In this document: in pieces, positions 1 to 4,114 of the stretch
Layout: each line of letters opens with the position of its first letter
Position numbering within the stretch: position 1 is the stretch's first letter
NCBI GenBank assembly: GCA_005880075.1
Contig: VBJT01000083.1
Location: 1 to 5,557 of the forward strand
Length of the DNA stretch: 5,557 bases
From: Chloroflexota bacterium
GTDB taxonomy: Bacteria; Chloroflexota; Dehalococcoidia; SM23-28-2; RBG-16-64-32
Direction of reading: 5' to 3'
Position numbers and translations under genes: made by a program
Notes under the pieces: generated by a model
Told to the model about the DNA's origin: nothing
Database searches by the model: none
The model's input: only the letters and a program-made list of their open reading frames with translations

Positions 1-303
1 GTCGACAACGCGTGGCTGCTCTGGGACAAGGACGCGCAGACGCTGCACGACAAGGTTGTCGCGACCGTCGTCGTGAAGGCGAAAGGCTCCGAGAAGATTG
101 TCGAGGCGGGCGGTCTGGGCGCGCCACCGGCGGGCGTGACGCCACCTCCCGCCTACGCGCCGCCCGTCTCGTTTCCGGCGTCGTCGCCCCCCGCATCACC
201 GCAAGCGCGGGGGACGGACGAGGTCTTCTGCAAGAACTGCGGGCGAGCGGTGAAGGCAGACGCGCAGTTCTGCCCGAACTGCGGCGCGAGTGTCACCGGG
301 TAA
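1..303 (+). CDS. RDD-family membrane protein, C-terminal part, with zinc ribbon (5' partial)
   Basis: The reading frame is open from the first base and ends at TAA 301-303, giving 100 visible codons; the start and most of the membrane domain lie off the left edge. Codons 1-26 (VDNAWLLWDKDAQTLHDKVV, then ATVVVK) match the typical end of an RDD domain, whose last part reads roughly 'W..D...qTlHDk.a.T.VV'. A Pro/Ala/Ser-rich linker follows (about codons 34-67), then a zinc ribbon with Cys77-x2-Cys80 and Cys91-x2-Cys94 (CKNCG ... CPNCG). RDD proteins are small multi-spanning membrane proteins, some tied to ion or compatible-solute transport, but the role here cannot be told. The ribbon probably sits in the cytoplasm and binds one zinc. 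In the RDD/ribbon proteins I recall, the ribbon is more often N-terminal, so the order is slightly unusual. An internal GTG at 73 could start a short frame, but continuous RDD homology upstream argues against it. Confidence 0.85.
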   Translation, partial: VDNAWLLWDKDAQTLHDKVVATVVVKAKGSEKIVEAGGLGAPPAGVTPPPAYAPPVSFPASSPPASPQARGTDEVFCKNCGRAVKADAQFCPNCGASVTG

Positions 304-491
304 GCAGACCGGCTAAGGGTCTACCAAAGGCCGTGTACGTGTCGACGAACGAAGCGTGTAGATGCGCTCGGTGGCTGCCTTTGCGCGCCTTGTTTGCAAA
401 AAAGCACTGCGGCAGATCCTAGTTAGGGCCACAAGCAGCAGCGATCTCGATCCGAGGGCACGCCGGCGGGCCATCCGCTGCGCCTAGGGCA
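304..491. other. Convergent intergenic gap, no gene seen
   Basis: This 188-base gap separates the ends of two convergent genes. The only structure seen just after the RDD stop is a weak 5-bp inverted repeat (AGACC 306-310, GGTCT 318-322) without a T tract. A run of six A lies near 400; read on the minus strand it is a T run, but no stable stem precedes it. I see no convincing terminator, tRNA or small gene here. Confidence 0.5.
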
Positions 492-1193
492 TCAAGACGC
501 GAACCGGAAGCCCTGAATTACAAGCTCAAAATCCTCTTCACTAATCGCAGGGCCGTAGCCGCCCTCTCCACTCCCGAAGACGTTGCCTCCGAGCGAGTAG
601 ATTACACCGGCGTGAGCAAAATAGATCCTCGCGGCCGCGTCTCCGAGAGTGTCGATTGAGAACCTTATGCCACGCTCCCCCCCGACCGTGACACTGGTGG
701 GCTCGCAGGTAGGCGAGCTCATAGGCTCGCAAGGCCATCCTGGATATGTTCTAATCCATTCCTCGAGCGAGAGATTGCAAGGGTTTGGGGCTGTGGCCAC
801 GCCCACTACCGGACCGCTGTCCATATTATCGAAGCCCGATGTTTTCACCGTCGTGACTGGACAACGGCCGGTCTGGTGCGTTTCGTAGGAGCCTTCCCGC
901 AGAGTTAGCCCGGCGGGATGAGGGAATGAGAAACGAAGCTCCGGATCGGTGTATGTTTCCCATCCGTTCGGTAGCGGTTCTGGAGATGGTTCAGACGTGG
1001 GTGCGGGTGACGGAGCTGGGACGGTTGGTGACGGTCCCGGACTGGGACTGACCGTTGTAACCGCAGACGCGGGCTGCTGGTTCTGGACGGCCGCCTCTTC
1101 TTCGCCTCCCGTGGTAGCGATAAGCACGCCGATTCCACCGGCAGCCCCGAGAAGCGCCAGCCCTCCAACGACAGCCCAGAACGGCTTAATCAC
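492..1193 (-). CDS. Membrane-anchored extracytoplasmic protein with Pro/Ser-rich stalk, function unknown
   Basis: The protein has 233 residues, starts at GTG (1193) and stops at TGA (494-492). The start is well fixed: an in-frame TGA lies 15 bases upstream (1208-1206), and an SD-like GAGGGGG lies 7 bases before the GTG. Residues 5-27 form one hydrophobic segment with no lipobox cysteine, so this is an uncleaved signal anchor or a signal peptide. Residues 28-75 are a Glu/Pro/Ser/Thr-rich stalk with repeated SPSP/PAPSP motifs. The outer domain (about 78-233) opens with WETYTDPELRFSFPHP and ends with EEDFELVIQGFRF. That pattern recalls PsbP-like/DUF1795-type surface domains, where an 'F.YP' strand near the start pairs with a final 'f..i...F.F' strand; this likeness is an impression only. 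Four cysteines (111, 139, 155, 163) lie in the outer domain and could form two disulfides. The gene stands alone, divergent from groEL. Function is unknown. Confidence 0.75.
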   Translation of the reverse strand: MIKPFWAVVGGLALLGAAGGIGVLIATTGGEEEAAVQNQQPASAVTTVSPSPGPSPTVPAPSPAPTSEPSPEPLPNGWETYTDPELRFSFPHPAGLTLREGSYETHQTGRCPVTTVKTSGFDNMDSGPVVGVATAPNPCNLSLEEWIRTYPGWPCEPMSSPTCEPTSVTVGGERGIRFSIDTLGDAAARIYFAHAGVIYSLGGNVFGSGEGGYGPAISEEDFELVIQGFRFAS

Positions 1194-1200
1194 GAGGCGT

Positions 1201-1207
1201 CCCCCTC
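1201..1207 (-). promoter_or_regulatory. Ribosome binding site fixing the GTG start at 1193
   Basis: Read on the minus strand this is GAGGGGG, seven bases before the GTG. It is G-rich and pairs reasonably with the 16S tail. It overlaps the in-frame TGA, so no longer start is possible. Confidence 0.6.
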
Positions 1208-1220
1208 AAATCGCGGACCC

Positions 1221-1240
1221 ATTATAAGCCCTCGTGTCAA
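1221..1240 (-). promoter_or_regulatory. Candidate promoter of the minus-strand gene: perfect TATAAT with TTGACA only 8 bases away
   Basis: On the minus strand, TATAAT (1226-1221) is a perfect -10 box. Transcription would start near 1214, giving a leader of about 20 bases that includes the SD. A perfect TTGACA (1240-1235) lies upstream, but the gap is 8 bases rather than the usual 16-18. The two boxes therefore cannot act as a normal sigma-70 pair. The -10 is likely used; the TTGACA may be chance or part of another site. Confidence 0.5.
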
Positions 1241-1271
1241 GTCGCCCTAGGTGCGACGCGAGGCAACTACG

Positions 1272-1295
1272 TCCTCTCTTTCTCTCTCTCCCTCT
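1272..1295. repeat. 24-base pure pyrimidine tract with (TC)5
   Basis: All 24 bases on the plus strand are C or T, including (TC)5 at 1281-1290. Positions 1274-1286 form a 13-base mirror repeat centred on 1280. The tract lies between the two divergent promoters. It may be a slippage-prone simple repeat; no function is shown. Confidence 0.6.
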
Positions 1296-1373
1296 ATGCT
1301 GCCCAAATCGTCGTTTTTGCTCCGTTTATCGCCATACGCAAATGTAACCTAAATTCACGGACACCACAGGGTC

Positions 1374-1402
1374 TTGCACATCGCCTTCCGATGCGCTAAA
1401 AC
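1374..1402 (+). promoter_or_regulatory. Candidate groEL promoter
   Basis: TTGCAC (1374-1379) and TAAAAC (1397-1402) are separated by 17 bases, the best spacing for the housekeeping sigma factor. The match to consensus is moderate (3/6 and 4/6). The predicted start, near 1409, falls inside the CIRCE element. This is the arrangement expected if bound repressor blocks initiation, and it supports the choice. Confidence 0.5.
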
Positions 1403-1406
1403 ATGA

Positions 1407-1433
1407 TTAGCACTCCGCCCCCGAGAGTGCTAA
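1407..1433 (+). promoter_or_regulatory. CIRCE operator (HrcA binding site)
   Basis: TTAGCACTC (1407-1415), a 9-base spacer, and GAGTGCTAA (1425-1433) match the CIRCE consensus exactly in both arms and in spacer length. CIRCE is the operator of the heat-shock repressor HrcA, which itself needs GroEL to stay active, giving feedback control. The site ends 75 bases before the groEL start and overlaps the predicted transcription start. No hrcA gene is in this window. Confidence 0.97.
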
Positions 1434-1468
1434 CCCGAACGCGAAACTCAAAAGCTCAGGAACGAACT

Positions 1469-1483
1469 GCCCGCAGCGCGGGC
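1469..1483 (+). other. Small hairpin in the groEL leader
   Basis: GCCCGC (1469-1474), loop AGC, and GCGGGC (1478-1483) form a 6-bp GC-only stem ending 9 bases before the SD. It has no T tract and is not a terminator. It might affect transcript stability or translation, but it could also be chance in GC-rich DNA. Confidence 0.35.
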
Positions 1484-1492
1484 GAACCACGC

Positions 1493-1500
1493 AAGGAGGA
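1493..1500 (+). promoter_or_regulatory. Strong groEL ribosome binding site
   Basis: AAGGAGGA is a near-perfect Shine-Dalgarno sequence, 8 bases before ATG 1509. It is the strongest SD in the window and fits a highly made chaperonin. Confidence 0.9.
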
Positions 1501-1508
1501 ACGCAAAC

Positions 1509-3125
1509 ATGGCAAAGCAACTGCTCTTCGATGAAGCCGCCCGGCACGCCCTCAAGAACGGCGTCGACGCCCTCGCGGACGCGGTCAAGATCACGCTCGG
1601 GCCGAAGGGGCGCAACGTCGTCCTCGAGAAGAAGTTCGGCTCGCCGACAATCACCAACGACGGCGTGACGATCGCCAAGGACATCGAGCTCGAGGACCCG
1701 TTCGAGAACATCGGCGCGCAGCTCGCGAAGGAGATCGCCTCGAAGACGAACGATATCGCCGGCGACGGCACGACGACCGCTACCGTGCTCGGCCAGGGCA
1801 TCGTCCATGAAGGGCTGAAGAACGTGGCCGCCGGCGCCAACCCGATGGCGCTCAAGCGCGGCATTGAGAAGGGCGCCGAGTTGCTGCTCGAGGCGATCAA
1901 GAAGAATGCGATCCCCGTCACCACTCGCGAGCAGATGGCGCAGGTGGCTGCGATCTCGGCCAACAACGACCCCGCGATCGGCGAGCTGATTGCGGACGTG
2001 ATGGAGAAGGTGGGCAAGGACGGCGTCATCACGGTCGAGGAGTCCAAGGGAATCGAGACCGAGACTGAATACGTCGAGGGCATGAACTTCGACCGCGGCT
2101 ACATCAGCCCCTACTTCATGACGAACCCGGAGCGTATGGAGGCGGTCATCGACGACCCGTACATCCTGATCACCGACAAGAAGCTATCGTCGGTGAATGA
2201 CATCGTGCCGGTGCTCGAGAAGGTGCTCCAGAGCGGCAGCAAGAACCTGCTGATCATCTGCGATGACTGCGACGGCGAGGCGCTGGCCACGCTGGCGGTG
2301 AACAAGCTGCGAGGCACGATCAATGTCTGCGCCGTGAAGGCCCCCGGCTTCGGCGACCGGCGCAAGGACAACCTCGGCGACCTGGCCGCTATCGGCGGCG
2401 GCCAGCTCATCAGCGAGGAGCTGGGCCGCAAGCTGGACGGTGTGCAGCTGAGCGACCTCGGCCGCGCCCGCCGGGTAGTGATCACGAAGGAAGAGACGAC
2501 GATCGTCGAAGGCAAGGGCGATCCGGCCGCAGTCCAGGCCCGCATAGGCTCGATCAAGGTAGCGATCGACGCGGCCACCTCCGACTGGGACCGCGAGAAG
2601 CTCCAGGAGCGGCTGGGCAAGCTGACCGGCAGCGTCGCCGTCGTCAAGGTCGGCGCGGCCACCGAGCCCGAGCTGAAGGAGCGCAAGCACCGGGTCGAGG
2701 ACGCAGTGCAGGCGACGCGGGCGGCGGTCGAGGAAGGCATCGTGTCGGGAGGCGGCGTCGCGTTCATCAACGCCCTGCCGGCGCTCGAGAAGATAAAACT
2801 TGACGGCGACGAGGCCACCGGGCTTGCCATCCTACGCCGCGCGCTCGAAGAGCCGGTACGGCGGATCGCTACGAACGCGGGGCAGGACGGCTCCGTGGTC
2901 GTACAGAAGGTCAAGACGCTGAAGGCCGGCGAGGGCTACGATGCGGCTTCCGGTGACTACGGCAACATGGTGAAGAAGGGCATCGTCGACCCTGTGAAGG
3001 TAACCCGCTCGGCGCTCGAGAACGCGGTCAGCATCGCTTCGATGGTCTTGACGACGAACTGCCTCGTCTCCGAGATCCCGGAGAAGAAGGCAGCGCCCGC
3101 CCCGGCGATGTCGGATATGTACTAG
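1509..3125 (+). CDS. groEL: Chaperonin GroEL (Hsp60), stand-alone copy
   Basis: The protein has 538 residues, the normal length for bacterial GroEL, a 14-subunit cytosolic ring that folds proteins using ATP with its GroES lid. The ATP-site residues known from E. coli are present: TLGPKGRNV (29-37), Asp51, GDGTTT (85-90, Asp86), Asp398 in RVEDAV, and GGG at 414-416. The apical groove residues Tyr198, Tyr202 and Phe203 (RGYISPYF) are kept, as are APGFGDRRK (278-286) and SDWDREKLQERL (358-369). Oddities are Cys251-Asp-Asp-Cys254 in place of the usual 'AEDVEGEAL' stretch, further cysteines at 274 and 517, and a tail ending APAMSDMY instead of Gly-Gly-Met repeats. No groES gene flanks it; the neighbours are unrelated and the gene has its own promoter and CIRCE site. 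It may be a second, diverged copy in the genome, with groES and another groEL elsewhere, but that is inference. Confidence 0.98.
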   Translation: MAKQLLFDEAARHALKNGVDALADAVKITLGPKGRNVVLEKKFGSPTITNDGVTIAKDIELEDPFENIGAQLAKEIASKTNDIAGDGTTTATVLGQGIVHEGLKNVAAGANPMALKRGIEKGAELLLEAIKKNAIPVTTREQMAQVAAISANNDPAIGELIADVMEKVGKDGVITVEESKGIETETEYVEGMNFDRGYISPYFMTNPERMEAVIDDPYILITDKKLSSVNDIVPVLEKVLQSGSKNLLIICDDCDGEALATLAVNKLRGTINVCAVKAPGFGDRRKDNLGDLAAIGGGQLISEELGRKLDGVQLSDLGRARRVVITKEETTIVEGKGDPAAVQARIGSIKVAIDAATSDWDREKLQERLGKLTGSVAVVKVGAATEPELKERKHRVEDAVQATRAAVEEGIVSGGGVAFINALPALEKIKLDGDEATGLAILRRALEEPVRRIATNAGQDGSVVVQKVKTLKAGEGYDAASGDYGNMVKKGIVDPVKVTRSALENAVSIASMVLTTNCLVSEIPEKKAAPAPAMSDMY

Positions 3126-3128
3126 GGA

Positions 3129-3160
3129 GAACGGGACAGGGAAGAAGGAACGGGTACAGG
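3129..3160 (+). repeat. Imperfect direct repeat just after groEL
   Basis: GAACGGGACAGG (3129-3140) recurs as GAACGGGTACAGG (3148-3160), differing by one inserted T. Both lie in a purine-rich run directly after the groEL stop. The meaning is unknown. Confidence 0.5.
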
Positions 3161-3178
3161 CAACACGAACAGCAACAG

Positions 3179-3403
3179 CGTGTCAACCTGAGCCCCTGAT
3201 CCCGAGAGCGCCGGTCTGCGGAGAGAGCATGCAGCCGAACGTGCGTCCCTCGATGGCAAGCCGAGGATCTCGGCGGCTTGCGGGCTGCACACGCTTCGAA
3301 GCGCCGAGATCTCTTCGCCACTATAAACCCGACGATGTTCACACGCGCGATATTCGTGCGACTAAAGGCACGTTAGAAGACGGCCACGGCTCAGAATGAC
3401 ACG
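3179..3403. repeat. Imperfect inverted repeats bounding a 225-bp segment (possible MITE-like element)
   Basis: CGTGTCAACCTGAG (3179-3192) is the inverted counterpart of CTCAGAATGACACG (3390-3403), matching at 12 of 14 bases with both mismatches adjacent. A further degenerate inverted copy, CCTGATCCCGAGAG, may lie at 3195-3208. The inside is non-coding and rich in palindromes, as in miniature non-autonomous elements or dispersed intergenic repeats. No clear target-site duplication was seen, so the element boundaries are uncertain. Confidence 0.45.
3230..3311 (+). other. Nested and competing hairpins
   Basis: TGCAGCC (3230-3236) can pair with GGCTGCA (3283-3289), enclosing GCAAGC (3256-3261) with GCTTGC (3276-3281) and GCCGAG/CTCGGC (3260-3265/3269-3274). 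A rival fold pairs GATCTCGGCG (3266-3275) with CGCCGAGATC (3302-3311), a perfect 10-bp inverted repeat, around a 12-bp palindrome CGCTTCGAAGCG (3292-3303). The two folds share bases and exclude one another. This could be a switch-like RNA, a groEL 3' end structure, or the core of a repeat element. I do not recognise a known RNA family. Confidence 0.4.
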
Positions 3404-3461
3404 CACGAACAACCTCGGCATGACACACGAGAGCGAACTCTGAATGACACATGAACGTAAT
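3390..3461 (+). repeat. Three tandem 24-bp repeats with CTCnGnATGACAC core
   Basis: The core occurs at 3390 (CTCAGAATGACACG), 3414 (CTCGGCATGACACA) and 3438 (CTCTGAATGACACA), each exactly 24 bases apart. The first 13 bases of each unit are well kept and the other 11 vary. From memory, CTCAGAATGACA-like motifs occur as dispersed intergenic repeats in several bacterial lineages, including Chloroflexota; this was not checked. The units lie 46 bases before the -10 box of the next gene, so a regulatory role is possible but unproven. Confidence 0.75.
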
Positions 3462-3506
3462 CAGGTTGTGCCATCTGTCCAGAGACCGGTGGCATCCGCC
3501 CGGCGT

Positions 3507-3512
3507 TATACT
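3507..3512 (+). promoter_or_regulatory. Candidate -10 box for the 157-aa gene
   Basis: TATACT matches the -10 consensus at 5 of 6 positions and would start transcription near 3519, giving a leader of about 36 bases. No good -35 box is seen at 16-18 bases upstream, so initiation may depend on an activator, or this may not be the real box. Confidence 0.4.
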
Positions 3513-3540
3513 GAAATAGGCGGCATAGCGTCCGTCCAGA

Positions 3541-3547
3541 GAGGGAG
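3541..3547 (+). promoter_or_regulatory. Ribosome binding site fixing the GTG start at 3555
   Basis: GAGGGAG lies 7 bases before GTG 3555. An in-frame TAA at 3549-3551 sits between them, so GTG 3555 is the earliest possible start. Confidence 0.7.
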
Positions 3548-3554
3548 ATAACGA

Positions 3555-4028
3555 GTGTTTACTGAAAACGGCGTCCTGATCGACTTCGAGGAGCTGCGTA
3601 AGGTCATCGATAAGTGCGATGTGTTCACGGTAGGCTTCCGGCTGTTTCCCGAGCGAATGATCGTCGACACGCGCACGACCGGCGAAGAGGGGCCGATGCT
3701 CGAGCTCGTGCCGCCGGTGGGGACCGTCGAGGAGCGCTTCTTCTGGCTGGGCCAGCGCCGGCCGAAGTTCGGCGTCCCCGAGAGCTTCACTTTCTTCATC
3801 TGGCCGCACTCCGTTCGCTATCTGGAGGAGTCCGGCATGATGGACCGCATCCGCCAACGTATCTACCCGCTGGACAACGAGAACGGTGATATGGGCCGCT
3901 CGGTCGCGCAATCGATCTGGAAGCTCATTTCCCTCGAGCGGAAGGCGACGAACGACGCGATCAGCGGGCAGAACTACCACACGCTATGGGAGCGCGAAAG
4001 CGAGAGCGAAGAGGACGCCCCGGCGTAG
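3555..4028 (+). CDS. Conserved-looking soluble protein of unknown function, 157 aa
   Basis: The gene starts at GTG 3555, fixed by the SD and by an in-frame stop just upstream, and ends at TAG 4026-4028. The 157-residue product has no signal peptide or membrane segment, so it is probably cytosolic. Stretches that look like conserved blocks are FEELRKVIDKCDVFTVGFRL (11-30), ERMIVDTR (33-40), LVPPVGTVEERFFWL (51-65) and FFIWPHSVRYLEESG (80-94). A mixed helical part follows (95-145), then an acidic tail (146-157, with EEDAPA at the end). Codon use is GC-rich and like that of groEL and the ROK gene, so it looks native and expressed. I have a faint impression of similar short uncharacterised proteins in Chloroflexota but recognise no named family or catalytic motif. 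It stands alone: a repeat region lies upstream and a strong terminator directly downstream. Confidence 0.82.
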   Translation: MFTENGVLIDFEELRKVIDKCDVFTVGFRLFPERMIVDTRTTGEEGPMLELVPPVGTVEERFFWLGQRRPKFGVPESFTFFIWPHSVRYLEESGMMDRIRQRIYPLDNENGDMGRSVAQSIWKLISLERKATNDAISGQNYHTLWERESESEEDAPA

Positions 4029-4049
4029 CCGGATTTTCTGAGCAACCAC

Positions 4050-4086
4050 GTAGGGGCGTGTCATTGATGCGCCCCTACTTTTAATT
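4050..4086 (+). terminator. Strong intrinsic terminator after the 157-aa gene
   Basis: GTAGGGGCG (4050-4058) pairs perfectly with CGCCCCTAC (4070-4078), followed by TTTTAATT (4079-4086). The 11-base loop can pair further (two G-U, one U-A, one C-G), leaving an ATT loop, so the stem may reach 13 bp. It begins 22 bases after the TAG. It isolates the 157-aa gene from the ROK gene. The GTAGGGGCG arm also resembles a palindromic repeat I recall from many bacterial genomes, so it may be a dispersed unit used as a terminator. Confidence 0.9.
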
Positions 4087-4108
4087 GAAGCGGCCCCCGC
4101 CTTAAATT
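4085..4108 (+). promoter_or_regulatory. Possible leaderless promoter of the ROK gene
   Basis: TAAATT (4103-4108) fits a TAnnnT -10 box and ends 6 bases before ATG 4115. Transcription would then start at or beside the ATG, giving a leaderless mRNA. TTGAAG (4085-4090) looks like a -35 box, but the gap is only 12 bases. No SD is present in the 20 bases before the ATG, which supports a leaderless start. Confidence 0.4.
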
Positions 4109-4114
4109 AGCCGC

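Larger units (their letters stand above)
3126..3554. other. 429-base gene-free, repeat-rich intergenic region
   Basis: No convincing gene lies here on either strand. The stretch holds a purine-rich direct repeat just after groEL, an imperfect inverted-repeat pair, several hairpins, three 24-bp tandem repeats, and the promoter and SD of the next gene; these are listed separately. No hairpin plus T-tract terminator for groEL is visible, so groEL may end by Rho or at one of the hairpins. Minus-strand open frames across it give low-complexity peptides with CHSE repeats, a direct readout of the DNA repeats and not real protein. Confidence 0.7.

Noticed and set aside
12..422. 136-residue plus-strand frame at the left edge
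   Set aside because: It is Arg/Gly-rich and out of frame with the RDD/zinc-ribbon sequence, which has clear family motifs.
1448..2083. Long minus-strand open frame inside groEL
   Set aside because: It is antisense to an unmistakable groEL; the peptide is Ser/Ala-rich, as expected from the reverse of GC-rich codons.
2111..2914. 267-residue minus-strand open frame inside groEL
   Set aside because: Same reason: it lies opposite conserved groEL codons and shows no recognisable domain or SD.
3126..3340. T-box, tRNA or SRP RNA
   Set aside because: None of the defining motifs, such as a T-box antiterminator sequence, a tRNA cloverleaf or the SRP loop, could be found on either strand.
3390..3461. 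CRISPR array
   Set aside because: The 24-bp period leaves only about 11 bases between cores, there are three units, and no cas gene is near.
3339..3980. Minus-strand open frame opposite the 157-aa gene, with CHSE peptide repeats
   Set aside because: The CHSE repeats are the translation of the 24-bp DNA repeats, and the rest is antisense to a better-supported gene.
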